Positions 1 to 6,642 are shown, counted from the first letter of the stretch. The stretch is 15,031 bases of DNA from Lentisphaeria bacterium UBA7640 (GCA_002483765.1 DLIO01000047.1:1-15031); one strand, 5' to 3'. Translations and numbers: made by a program. The notes: generated by a model not told the origin, from the sequence alone.

Positions 1-70
1 AGTGCGGAGTGCGGAGTGCGGAGTGCGAAGTGCGGAGTGCGGAGTGCGAAGTGCGGAGTGCGGAGTGCGT
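1..70 (+). repeat. Heptamer tandem array, AGTGCGG x10
   Basis: Ten uninterrupted 7-bp units of AGTGCG followed by a variable base fill the window from its first base, so the array may extend further left. The seventh base reads G,G,G,A,G,G,A,G,G,T across the units. The array ends 23 bp before the four-helix-bundle gene. The reverse complement of the same unit recurs just after that gene (13-bp exact match at 520-532, 12-bp at 553-564). The repeat is seen directly; its function is not known to me. Confidence 0.97.
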
Positions 71-93
71 AATGAAGAATATGAGGTGCGATT

Positions 94-465
94 ATGAGCA
101 AAGTCCAGAAATTTGAAGATCTCCAAGTCTGGCAGATGGCCCATGATTTATCAGTGGCAATTTATACCCTTACCAGAAGTGGTGAATTTTCAAAAGATTG
201 GGGGCTTCGGCACCAGATTCAACGAGCCTCCGTTTCAGTAATGTCTAACATCGCAGAAGGATTCGAGCGTTACAGCAAACAAGAATTTAAACATTTTTTG
301 TCCATCGCGCGTGCTTCATGCGCAGAAGTTAGAAGCCAAATCCAACTGGCCAAATCGTTAGGCTATGTTACCGATTTAGAGTATTTTCCAGTTTACGAGA
401 AATGTATCGCATTGAGTCTGGCCATTGGCGGACTTCGTGCATCAATAGAAAGAATATCCCAATGA
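94..465 (+). CDS. Four-helix-bundle protein (S23/IVP-like family)
   Basis: A 123-residue protein of the small four-helix-bundle family first described from ORFs in 23S rRNA intervening sequences and related to the bAvd accessory proteins of diversity-generating retroelements. Family signatures visible are FEDLQVW near residues 7-13, DWGLRHQIQRASVSVMSNIAEGFER across about 35-60, and FLSIARASCAEVRSQ near 68-82. Length is normal for the family. ATG at 94 is preceded by GAGGTG at 83-88 with 5-nt spacing. No rRNA or reverse transcriptase lies nearby, so neither known context applies. The gene is flanked by inverted arrays of one heptamer and overlaps hrpB by ATGA, so the two are probably cotranslated. 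The molecular function is unknown; nucleic-acid binding is known or suspected for some relatives and is only inference here. Confidence 0.93.
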   Translation: MSKVQKFEDLQVWQMAHDLSVAIYTLTRSGEFSKDWGLRHQIQRASVSVMSNIAEGFERYSKQEFKHFLSIARASCAEVRSQIQLAKSLGYVTDLEYFPVYEKCIALSLAIGGLRASIERISQ

Positions 466-3008
466 TTACGCACACACTTTCCCCCCACACTACACACCTC
501 CCACTACGCACTTCCTCCTCGCACTCCGCACTTTCCTCCCACACTTTCCCCACGCACTCCGCACGACGCACTACGCACTTCCCGATAAATGCTATTGTTG
601 CTGAATTTCTGGAGGTTTTACAGGACAATACTCGTTGCATTGTTTCGGCCGCTCCTGGGGCTGGCAAAACTACGGTTCTGCCATTAAAAATGCTGGACGC
701 GCCATGGCGCAATGGCAAAATTCTGATTCTTGAACCACGACGTCTCGCGGTTTACGCCGCCGCACGACGTCTTGCGGAAAACCTCCGTTGTGAACTTGGG
801 GGGCGCATCGGTTATCGCATGCGTTTTGAAACCTGCGTTTCGAAAGCGACTGAGATTGAGTTGATCACTGAAGGAATTCTGACTCGGATGATTCAAAGCG
901 ATCCAGAATTGAGTGGAATCAGTGCAGTTATTTTTGATGAATTTCATGAACGTTCGTTGCACGCCGATACTGCGCTCGCATTGGCGCTTGACGTGCAGAA
1001 TAGTTTTCGCCCCGACCTGAAGATAATTGTTATGAGCGCCACTTTAGATATTCAGCGTTTGCAAGATTTACTTCAAGCCCCAGCAGTCATTTCCGAAGGA
1101 CGCCTTTATCCTGTCGACACTTTTCAGCAACAACGCGCTTCCCGATTGTCATTACCAGAACAGATGGCAGGAACCATTATTCGCGCGATTGAGGCGCAGC
1201 CAGGTAGTGTTTTGGCTTTTTTGCCTGGCGAAGGCGCTATTCGTCGTACCGCGGAACTTTTGAACGGAAAATTGCCAGATGATGTAATATTATTTGAATT
1301 ATATGGACGACTGGATAAAGAGCTTCAACGCCACGCCATCGCACCACCACCTCGAGGAAAACGTAAAGTCGTGTTGGCAACTTCAATCGCGGAAACCTCA
1401 TTAACAATTGAAGGCGTTCGCGTGGTCATTGACAGCGGTTTAACCCGTCGCCAGCTCTTTTCACCAGCGACTGGCATGAATCGCCTAGAAACAGTCCCGA
1501 TATCCAAAGCGACAGCCATTCAACGTGCCGGACGTGCTGGACGTGTTGAACCGGGGGTTTGTTACCAGTTATGGACGGCGGAAGATGAAAAAAAAATGCC
1601 AGAATTTTCCGCGCCGGAGATCCTTGGTTGCGATCTTAGCACTTTGGTGTTGGAGTTAGCGGCTTGGGGCGTTCTTGAACCGTCTGAACTCTGCTGGCTG
1701 GATCCGCCATCACCGGCACATTGGGCTCAGGCTAAAGATTTTTTACAACAACTCGGCGCGCTTGGAAGTGATGGACGAATCACCCCGGCAGGACGCAAAA
1801 CTCTTAATTCGGGAATGGAACCACGCCTCGGACGTCTATTAGATGCTGGCGAAGAACTTGGTTTACCATGTTTGGCGGCTCAGCTGGCGGCATTATTATC
1901 AGAATACAATTTACGTGCCAATGATTCCCTTGATATTCGTCAACTTCTCGACCAACTTCAAGCTGGTTACGGCGCGATGAAACGAATCGGTGAATTGGCA
2001 AAAAAACTGGGGCGTGGGCAACGCGATTCCATTGCACTTAACGATCATCACGCCGGATTGTTGTTAGCATTCGCCTATCCAGATCGTATCGGAAAACTTC
2101 GCTCCGCCGGCGAAGGACATTTTATTCTTAGTTCTGGACGTGGCGCGGTAATAAGATCTGATTCAGCACTGGCGCGCGAACCATTCATCGTTGCCGTCGA
2201 ACTGGATGCTGGCCAATCTGAAGCAAAAATATTTTTGGCAGCACCATTAGCTGAAACTGATATCTATAAACATTTCGCAGATTCTATTGAAACCGTGCAG
2301 ACTCTATTTCGCGATGATGAGCAGAAAATTTTCCGTAACCGCACTCGCCAAATGTTCGGCAAGCTGCCTTTAGGTGAAAAAGATACGCCATTACCGGAGA
2401 GTGAAACCGCAGTTGTAGCGCTATTGAACTGGATTCGCGAATGTGGTCTGGAGTTATTGCCGTGGAACGAAAAATTATTGGCTTGGCGCGCTCGCATGAA
2501 TTTTTTACATCGCTATCAACCAGAATTTCCAGATTTTAGTGATGAGACATTGATGACCGATTTAGATAGTTGGCTTAAACCTTTTTGTCCGCAAAAACTC
2601 AATAAAAATGCCATTGAACAGATCAATCTGAGTGCCGCACTCAAAAGTCGTCTGCCTCATCATCTATTACGAACTATTGACCAGTTCGCACCGGAATATT
2701 TTACTGTCCCGAGTGGTTCACAAATACGAATAGATTATTCCAATGATCCACCGATTCTGGCAGTAAAACTTCAACAGATGTTCGGCTGCACTCAATCACC
2801 CCAAATCATGAACGGCAAAGTTAATCTCTTACTCCATATTTTGTCGCCAGCGATGCGTCCAGTACAGGTAACTTCAGACCTCGCTGGTTTTTGGCAAAAC
2901 TCATACCAATATGTGCGCTCCGACCTACGTGGGCGCTATCCCAAACACGGCTGGCCGGAAGATCCGGCTAATGCTCTACCCCATCGCGGTACGAAAAAAA
3001 GAAAATGA
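462..3008 (+). CDS. hrpB: ATP-dependent helicase HrpB
   Basis: DEAH-type superfamily 2 RNA helicase-like ATPase, 848 residues from the chosen start, a usual HrpB length. Seen, in order: Walker A APGAGKTT (about 64-71), DEFH box (159-162) followed by ERS, motif III SATLD, the helicase C-terminal domain with TSIAETSLTIEGV and QRAGRAGR, then the HrpB C-terminal region ending in RYPKHGWPEDP. ATG 462 overlaps the TGA of the four-helix gene (ATGA). It is preferred because no ATG, GTG or TTG occurs in frame between it and the Walker A motif; ATG 402 also remains open but lies inside the upstream gene. Residues about 3-42 are encoded by the inverted heptamer array and have no counterpart in the HrpB proteins I know, whose homology should begin near FPINAIVAEFL. 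No strong ribosome site precedes 462, so translational coupling is likely. The exact cellular role of HrpB is poorly defined in most bacteria. Confidence 0.93.
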   Translation: MITHTLSPHTTHLPLRTSSSHSALSSHTFPTHSARRTTHFPINAIVAEFLEVLQDNTRCIVSAAPGAGKTTVLPLKMLDAPWRNGKILILEPRRLAVYAAARRLAENLRCELGGRIGYRMRFETCVSKATEIELITEGILTRMIQSDPELSGISAVIFDEFHERSLHADTALALALDVQNSFRPDLKIIVMSATLDIQRLQDLLQAPAVISEGRLYPVDTFQQQRASRLSLPEQMAGTIIRAIEAQPGSVLAFLPGEGAIRRTAELLNGKLPDDVILFELYGRLDKELQRHAIAPPPRGKRKVVLATSIAETSLTIEGVRVVIDSGLTRRQLFSPATGMNRLETVPISKATAIQRAGRAGRVEPGVCYQLWTAEDEKKMPEFSAPEILGCDLSTLVLELAAWGVLEPSELCWLDPPSPAHWAQAKDFLQQLGALGSDGRITPAGRKTLNSGMEPRLGRLLDAGEELGLPCLAAQLAALLSEYNLRANDSLDIRQLLDQLQAGYGAMKRIGELAKKLGRGQRDSIALNDHHAGLLLAFAYPDRIGKLRSAGEGHFILSSGRGAVIRSDSALAREPFIVAVELDAGQSEAKIFLAAPLAETDIYKHFADSIETVQTLFRDDEQKIFRNRTRQMFGKLPLGEKDTPLPESETAVVALLNWIRECGLELLPWNEKLLAWRARMNFLHRYQPEFPDFSDETLMTDLDSWLKPFCPQKLNKNAIEQINLSAALKSRLPHHLLRTIDQFAPEYFTVPSGSQIRIDYSNDPPILAVKLQQMFGCTQSPQIMNGKVNLLLHILSPAMRPVQVTSDLAGFWQNSYQYVRSDLRGRYPKHGWPEDPANALPHRGTKKRK
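467..583 (-). repeat. Degenerate inverted heptamer array, translated in hrpB
   Basis: On the - strand this stretch is built of AGTGCGG-like heptamers mixed with G/A-rich spacers. CGCACTCCGCACT at 520-532 is the exact reverse complement of the left array, and CGCACTCCGCAC recurs at 553-564. With the array at 1-70 it forms imperfect inverted flanks around the four-helix gene. It has no stop in the hrpB frame and would encode a His/Thr/Ser/Pro-rich tract of about 40 residues. Confidence 0.85.
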
Positions 3009-3164
3009 GGCAGAGGGAAGAGAATTCTGACCAAGGTTGGACACTAATAAACACTAATAGGAAATGGGAATTGGGAAAGGATTTTAACCACGGAAACACG
3101 GAATTACACGCCACGTTATTCAACATGGTGCGAGTAGAAGTAAAATGGGGTAAATTGGGTTCTT

Positions 3165-3195
3165 AATTCACGCGCGCATAATGCGCGCGCTAATT
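3165..3195. repeat. Palindrome copy 1 (19-bp core plus AATT arms)
   Basis: The core CGCGCGCATAATGCGCGCG (3171-3189) is a perfect inverted repeat around a single central A at 3180. Beyond two unpaired positions on each side, AATT at 3165-3168 pairs with AATT at 3192-3195. The identical core occurs at 6423-6441 (reverse orientation) and 11092-11110. No T-run follows, so a simple intrinsic terminator is not indicated. Confidence 0.93.
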
Positions 3196-3241
3196 TAAAA
3201 ATCATTTTGCATCAAAAAAACATACAGAAATGCCGAATAAA

Positions 3242-3293
3242 GTAACATAGACTTGTCCTATCAAAAAGGCACAGGCAGGAATGCCTATGTTAC
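3242..3293. repeat. Inverted repeat with nested GGAA hairpin
   Basis: GTAACATAG (3242-3250) is exactly complementary to CTATGTTAC (3285-3293). Just inside the right arm, AGGCA (3273-3277) and TGCCT (3282-3286) form a 5-bp stem closing a GGAA tetraloop, which partly competes with the outer stem. This may be a decayed mobile or extragenic palindromic sequence; its role is unknown. Confidence 0.6.
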
Positions 3294-3344
3294 CTCCGCG
3301 CCTCCGCGTGAGACTTTCCCAACTCTTCACAGTCTGCGCTCCAT

Positions 3345-3416
3345 AACCCGTTCAGGGCTTTTTTGCCTGCGAACAAAACATCTGCGCTCTAAAAAAAACA
3401 AATGGGACTGGGCTTC
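3345..3416 (+). repeat. Direct repeat copy A, upstream of mntA-hepT
   Basis: The strongest part is 3381-3415, which matches 4377-4411 at 32 of 35 positions, including AAATGGGACTGGGCTT at the 3' end. A second shared block, TTTTTTGCCTGCG...AAAACATCT (about 3358-3382), matches about 4321-4344. Copy A is shorter than copy B because B carries about 35 extra bases between the two blocks. The two copies bracket the toxin-antitoxin genes. Confidence 0.8.
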
Positions 3417-3505
3417 GCGTTCTCCTCTCCCTTAACCCTTAAAATTCTTTCCCTATTAGTGCCCGATTAGTGATTATCAGTGGTTTGGAATTTTCTTTTT
3501 TCCTC

Positions 3506-3525
3506 TTCGTGACTATTAGTGGACA
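3506..3525 (-). repeat. Dispersed 20-bp motif, inverted copy
   Basis: Read on the - strand this is TGTCCACTAATAGTCACGAA, identical at 19 of 20 positions to 6279-6298 on the + strand. A G-rich stretch flanks both copies on the same side (GGGGAGGG here on the - strand, GGGGGAAAGGG there). A diverged copy with similar G-rich flank lies at 14971-14988. Confidence 0.8.
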
Positions 3526-3564
3526 GAACGTCCCTCCCCTTTTTTTATCTGGATTTATACCGAT

Positions 3565-3592
3565 TTGAATATTTGTTGTAGCGATTTATATT
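3565..3592 (+). promoter_or_regulatory. Candidate sigma70-type promoter for mntA-hepT
   Basis: TTGAAT (3565-3570) and TATATT (3587-3592) are separated by 16 bp and lie 38 bp before the mntA start. The match to the consensus is moderate and no start site is known, so this is a pattern-based guess. Confidence 0.35.
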
Positions 3593-3629
3593 GAAGAGAG
3601 GTTAAACAATATCGCCAGCGAGGTCAAAC

Positions 3630-3923
3630 ATGTGTAAATTAGACGAACTTAAAGCTAAGCGTGATGAAATCTACCGGATTGCGAAAGCTCATAAGGTGGA
3701 AAAACTCTATGTATTCGGTTCGACTGCGCGTCAAGAAGAAACGCCTAACAGCGATGTGGATTTTATCGCTAAATTCTCTTCTAAGGCTACCTTATTTGAC
3801 CATGCTGGGGCTGAATACGATATTGGCGAATTCCTTAACAAAAAAGTCGATATTGTCGATTCCGACGTCTTAAAAAATGATCGGTTTGGCAAAAAAGCCA
3901 AAGCCGAAATGGTGCTTTTATGA
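3630..3923 (+). CDS. mntA: MntA-type nucleotidyltransferase antitoxin
   Basis: A 97-residue minimal nucleotidyltransferase (MNT). The catalytic pattern GSX10DXD is intact: G30-S31, then D42 and D44 in SDVDF, with a likely third acidic residue at D74 in the KKVDIVD strand. In characterised MntA-HepT pairs such proteins neutralise the HEPN toxin by transferring AMP groups to the tyrosine of its RX4HXY motif. That activity is inferred here from the motif and neighbour. ATG 3630 is preceded by GAGGT (3620-3624) with 5-nt spacing. The stop overlaps the start of the toxin gene as ATGA, typical of this operon. Length is normal and no lesion is seen, unlike the toxin gene that follows. Confidence 0.92.
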   Translation: MCKLDELKAKRDEIYRIAKAHKVEKLYVFGSTARQEETPNSDVDFIAKFSSKATLFDHAGAEYDIGEFLNKKVDIVDSDVLKNDRFGKKAKAEMVLL

Positions 3924-4258
3924 ATGGCGACAGGGAAAGACTGAAGCACATTCTTGATACCATCAATAACATTGAAGGAATAAATACTGGCATTACAGAG
4001 AATAAGTTCAATCTCTCACTCTAAGACCAGCTAGCGACAGGCATGTGCCTCGCCATTCTTGGTGAAGCTGCATCAAAGCTCAGTAAAGAATTACGAGAAA
4101 AACACGCAAACATTCCTTGGAGTAGTGTTATTGGAATGCGACATGTCCTGGTGCATGACTATATGAAGATATCACAAAGTCGCATTTGGAATGCAATAAA
4201 AAACGATGTCCCAATACTAAAAGAACAAATACACAAAATTTTAGAAAATATGCAGTAG
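3920..4258 (+). pseudogene. hepT: HepT-like HEPN toxin (DUF86) with in-frame stop
   Basis: Reading from ATG 3920, which overlaps the mntA stop as ATGA, gives a DUF86/HepT-like protein of 112 codons interrupted once by TAA at 4022-4024 (codon 35). No frame change is needed: the reading resumes directly, giving ILGEAASKLSKELREK, a HepT hallmark, and then R74-HVLV-H79-D80-Y81, the RX4HXY ribonuclease and AMPylation motif. The product expected without the stop would be a HEPN ribonuclease held in check by MntA. The part after the stop could be translated only from the internal ATG at 4043 (71 residues), which lacks the first helix and has no clear ribosome site. Likely a recently inactivated toxin. 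A sequencing error or stop readthrough are alternatives. Confidence 0.88.
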
Positions 4259-4302
4259 AAGCTGTTTTTAAATCTTCACGATCTACTCTGCATTTGGAAA
4301 CC

Positions 4303-4412
4303 CTATAACTGGGGCATGATTTTTTCGCCTGCGGAAAACATCTTCTCGCTTCACAAAACTATATGCGAACGAGACGTCTGCGTTATAAAAAAAATAAATG
4401 GGACTGGGCTTT
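4303..4412 (+). repeat. Direct repeat copy B, downstream of mntA-hepT
   Basis: This copy shares the TTTTTTCGCCTGCGGAAAAC block and the AAATGGGACTGGGCTT end with copy A at 3345-3416, in the same orientation. It contains about 35 extra bases (about 4345-4376). The remaining gap to 4514 holds a CTCCCACTCCCTTTTCCC pyrimidine tract and, on the - strand at 4446-4463, a weak (12 of 18) relative of the dispersed 20-bp motif beside a TTTAACCACAGA phrase (4464-4475). No gene is seen between 4259 and 4514. Confidence 0.78.
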
Positions 4413-4514
4413 TCGTAGTTGAAACTCCCACTCCCTTTTCCCATTCCGTGACGTTCAGTGGCTTCTGTGGTTAAATCTCTCTCATCCAACTCCCCAACTC
4501 TCTTCTGATGACTT

Positions 4515-5249
4515 TTACTTTTTAATTTCGAAATCGGCAATCACCGGGAGATGGTCTGAGGCGCGGAAGTCTGGAATTGAAAAACCTGTCACTTCAATGT
4601 CTTTGGAAAACAACAGATAATCCAATTGTCGCAACGGCCGCCATGACGGATAGGTAAATTGACCAATGGTGTTCGGGTTTTTTAAATGTAGACGTTTTTT
4701 AAAATGTGCAAGTTCTTTTTCACCATTAAAAGTGTTAAAATCGCCGCCAATGATCAAATTTTTACGGTTTTCAAGTTCTTCGCCCAAAAAATCCAATTGC
4801 ATCTGGCGTACTTGACGACTCAATGCTAAATGTACCAAAACAACATGAAAATCGGCAAATTCCACTTCAAGTGCCATTCGTTTAAAACCAGCTGGCATGT
4901 AATGTTTTTTGAGTTTGCCAGGCTCTTTCGAGAGCAATGCGTTGGCTTGTTTGCTAATAATCGGTGTGTGGTTGACCAGAACTCCGGCGTTGTATTTGAC
5001 TGCGCTAGCTGGGGTCATTTTTAGTGTGTCGGCAAGATATTGGACTTGATCCTCGCCACCGGTGCGAAATGACCCCAAATCAGCTTCAATTAAACCAACT
5101 AAATCGGCGCGACATTTTTGTGCAAAACCGGCAATTAGATCGATGTTTTTCCGCCCAGAACGCAAATAGCGATGCGAAGTAAAAACCCGCCCAAAACTGG
5201 TTCCTGGATTACCAGTGCCGTACGCAATATTGTATATCATTATTCTCAT
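4515..5249 (-). CDS. Endonuclease/exonuclease/phosphatase family protein
   Basis: A 244-residue EEP-fold metal-dependent phosphodiesterase or nuclease. The full set of family residues is visible: N7 in MIYNIAYG, E55 in GLIEAD, H140 in LVHLALS, the GGDFN motif at 168-172, D210 in QLDYLLF, and S231-D232-H233 in SDHLPV. No signal peptide or membrane segment is seen, so it is probably cytoplasmic. The substrate cannot be named: the family includes AP endonucleases, sphingomyelinases and inositol phosphatases, and the long specific loops of AP endonucleases are not evident. ATG at 5249 is the longest start; an ATG three codons in (5240) has GAG at a better distance and is also possible. It is the only - strand gene, divergent from folD with a 73-bp gap that must hold both promoters. 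Confidence 0.85.
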   Translation of the reverse strand: MRIMIYNIAYGTGNPGTSFGRVFTSHRYLRSGRKNIDLIAGFAQKCRADLVGLIEADLGSFRTGGEDQVQYLADTLKMTPASAVKYNAGVLVNHTPIISKQANALLSKEPGKLKKHYMPAGFKRMALEVEFADFHVVLVHLALSRQVRQMQLDFLGEELENRKNLIIGGDFNTFNGEKELAHFKKRLHLKNPNTIGQFTYPSWRPLRQLDYLLFSKDIEVTGFSIPDFRASDHLPVIADFEIKK

Positions 5250-5322
5250 AAATACCGTTTGAAAAAAAGAAGTGATGGCTTTAAAGTTACTACATCTAAT
5301 CAGCTAAAACAAGGAAATTCTA

Positions 5323-6210
5323 ATGATACCTGTAATTATTGATGGCAAAGCGATTGCCGCTTCCGTAATCGAGAACCTCACGCAAGAAGTCGCTGTACTA
5401 AAAAAGCAGAATATCCAACCTGGTTTGGCAGTAGTTTTGGTTGGCGAAGATCCTGCGTCGATGGTCTATGTCAATACCAAAGTAAAAACCTGTGCGCAAC
5501 TCGGTATTTATTCCGAAAAACACGTTCTCCCCAAAGAATCGACGACCGAGGAGGTTTTAGCACTCGTAAAAAAATTAAACATCGACCCGAAAATTCATGG
5601 AATTTTGGTGCAATCGCCACCGCCACGGCAGGTCGACGAAGAAGCAGTTATCGCCGCTATTGATCCGCGTAAAGATGTGGATTGTTTTCATCCGGTAAAT
5701 GTCGGAAAAATGTTGATCGGCAAAACTGATGGTTTTTTTCCATGTACTCCTTACGGAATTATGGAATTACTGAAACAGAGCGGCATTGATCCTTCGGGAA
5801 AACACGCGGTCATCATTGGACGTTCAAATATTGTCGGCAAGCCGATGATGGCGTTACTGATGCAAAAAGCTCAAGGCGCGAACGCCACCGTTACGATGGT
5901 TCACTCACGCACTCCGAATATTCCAGAGTTATCACGTCAAGCAGATATCTTGATTGCGGCGCTTGGGAAACCGGAATTCGTCACCGCTGACATGGTTAAA
6001 CAAGGCGCGGTGGTGATTGACGTCGGCATTAACCGCGTCGAAGATCCTTCAAAACCACGTGGATATCGCTTGGTTGGCGACGTCAAGTTCGACGAAGTCG
6101 CACCTAAAACTTCGTTTATCACGAAAGTTCCAGGCGGTGTCGGTCCGATGACCATCGCAATGCTGATGCGTAACGCAGTCAAAGCCTGTAAAATGCAAAA
6201 CGGCATTTGA
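5323..6210 (+). CDS. folD: Bifunctional methylene-THF dehydrogenase/cyclohydrolase FolD
   Basis: A 295-residue FolD, the usual length. It interconverts 5,10-methylene- and 10-formyl-tetrahydrofolate with NADP in the cytoplasm, feeding purine, thymidylate and formyl-methionine synthesis. Seen: the catalytic YVNTK (49-53, K53), the conserved ILVQSPPPRQVDE (94-106), DVDCFHPVNVGKM (118-130), PCTPYGIMELL, the nucleotide-binding GRSNIVGKP (166-174), and PGGVGPMT (270-277). The three prolines in QSPPPRQ replace the more common QLPLP, a modest variation. The start is supported by AAGGA (5311-5315) with 7-nt spacing. It is followed by a long gap, so it is probably a single-gene unit. Confidence 0.97.
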   Translation: MIPVIIDGKAIAASVIENLTQEVAVLKKQNIQPGLAVVLVGEDPASMVYVNTKVKTCAQLGIYSEKHVLPKESTTEEVLALVKKLNIDPKIHGILVQSPPPRQVDEEAVIAAIDPRKDVDCFHPVNVGKMLIGKTDGFFPCTPYGIMELLKQSGIDPSGKHAVIIGRSNIVGKPMMALLMQKAQGANATVTMVHSRTPNIPELSRQADILIAALGKPEFVTADMVKQGAVVIDVGINRVEDPSKPRGYRLVGDVKFDEVAPKTSFITKVPGGVGPMTIAMLMRNAVKACKMQNGI

Positions 6211-6278
6211 AGTTTAGGAAGGCCTAACCTCGAAAAACACGAAAACCGCGAAAAGGAAAAGGGGGAAAGGGAATTTTT

Positions 6279-6298
6279 GTCCACTAATGGTCACGAAT
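6279..6298 (+). repeat. Dispersed 20-bp motif, + strand copy
   Basis: TGTCCACTAATGGTCACGAA, preceded by GGGGGAAAGGG (6261-6271). It matches the inverted copy at 3506-3525 at 19 of 20 positions and a shorter diverged copy at 14971-14988. All occurrences lie in gene gaps. Confidence 0.8.
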
Positions 6299-6416
6299 GA
6301 GGGAAAAAGAAATTATTAGTGTTAATTAGTGAAATTCGTGGGGCCAAAAGACTTAGTCCTACCTCTTTCTTAAAACTTAAAGTTGCATAGATGTATGCAT
6401 TATAAATAGCGGCTCT

Positions 6417-6447
6417 AATTGGCGCGCGCATTATGCGCGCGCTAATT
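6417..6447. repeat. Palindrome copy 2 (19-bp core, inverted orientation)
   Basis: CGCGCGCATTATGCGCGCG at 6423-6441 is the exact reverse complement of the cores at 3171-3189 and 11092-11110. Pairing continues outward through G6422-C6442, a G-T wobble and AATT/AATT, giving a 31-bp near-perfect inverted repeat around T6432. It lies about 195 bp before the hom start. Confidence 0.93.
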
Positions 6448-6546
6448 CAAAACTTTAATTACGTTGTTTTTAACCGGTCAGATCGTTCCATAATTACATT
6501 TAAAAGTCGCTTGGTTTTATGGAGTCTTAACGCACTCCCTGTTATT

Positions 6547-6576
6547 TTGGTGACGCTGGGGTTTAAATGTCATAAT
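6547..6576 (+). promoter_or_regulatory. Possible promoter of the hom operon
   Basis: CATAAT at 6571-6576 is a good -10 match; the only -35 candidate at suitable distance is a poor TTGGTG at 6547-6552 (18-bp spacer). A second AT-rich -10-like TATATT is at 6584-6589 without a partner. Weak. Confidence 0.25.
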
Positions 6577-6629
6577 TTTGCTATATATTTAAGAGATGCT
6601 ATTTATTGAGATTAATTAACCGTGAGAAT

Positions 6630-6634
6630 AAGGA
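6630..6634 (+). promoter_or_regulatory. Ribosome binding site setting the hom start
   Basis: AAGGA lies 8 nt before GTG 6643. It decides against the upstream GTG 6622, which has no comparable site and would add seven residues absent from the usual family N-terminus. Confidence 0.7.
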
Positions 6635-6642
6635 TATTGAAT

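Larger units (their letters stand above)
3009..3629. other. Repeat-rich intergenic gap without a gene
   Basis: This 621-bp stretch holds no convincing gene; a 60-codon ORF at 3253-3435 runs through repeats and resembles nothing. From left to right it contains CACTAAT-rich sequence (3040-3060), a TTAACCACGGA phrase (3084-3094), the first 19-bp palindromic core (3171-3189), a stem-loop (3242-3293), a perfect 8-bp tandem CCTCCGCG x2 (3293-3308), the first copy of a direct repeat (about 3345-3416), ATTAGTG phrases (3455-3474), an inverted copy of the dispersed 20-bp motif (3506-3525), and a candidate promoter for mntA. Confidence 0.85.
6211..6642. other. Repeat-rich intergenic gap upstream of hom
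   Basis: No gene is seen in these 432 bp. The gap begins with CGAAAAACACGAAAACCGCG-like repeats (about 6231-6250), then a G-rich tract, the dispersed 20-bp motif (6279-6298), ATTAGTG repeats (6316-6329), and palindrome copy 2 (6417-6447). The last 100 bp are AT-rich and probably hold the promoter of the hom operon. No riboswitch such as a lysine or SAM element was recognised. Confidence 0.8.

Noticed and set aside
94..465. Diversity-generating retroelement or 23S rRNA intervening sequence around the four-helix gene
   Set aside because: No reverse transcriptase, template/variable repeat pair or rRNA sequence was seen nearby.
1..583. CRISPR array
   Set aside because: Units are 7 bp with no spacers and no cas genes are present; these are tandem repeats.
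368..718. 116-codon - strand open frame over the four-helix/hrpB junction
   Set aside because: It is antisense to two well-supported genes and runs through the heptamer array, whose low complexity keeps the frame open.
3253..3435. 60-codon open frame in the hrpB-mntA gap
   Set aside because: It lies across several repeats, has no ribosome site and its product resembles no protein family.
4250..4306. Hairpin TGCAG-TAGA / TCTAC-TCTGCA at the end of hepT as a terminator
   Set aside because: The stem needs a 2-nt bulge and a loop of more than 20 nt, and no T-run follows it.
4283..4540. 85-codon - strand open frame before the EEP gene
   Set aside because: It covers direct-repeat copy B and pyrimidine-rich sequence and shows no recognisable protein features.
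6622..6642. Longer hom reading from GTG 6622
   Set aside because: AAGGA 8 nt before GTG 6643 and the family N-terminus both favour the shorter form.
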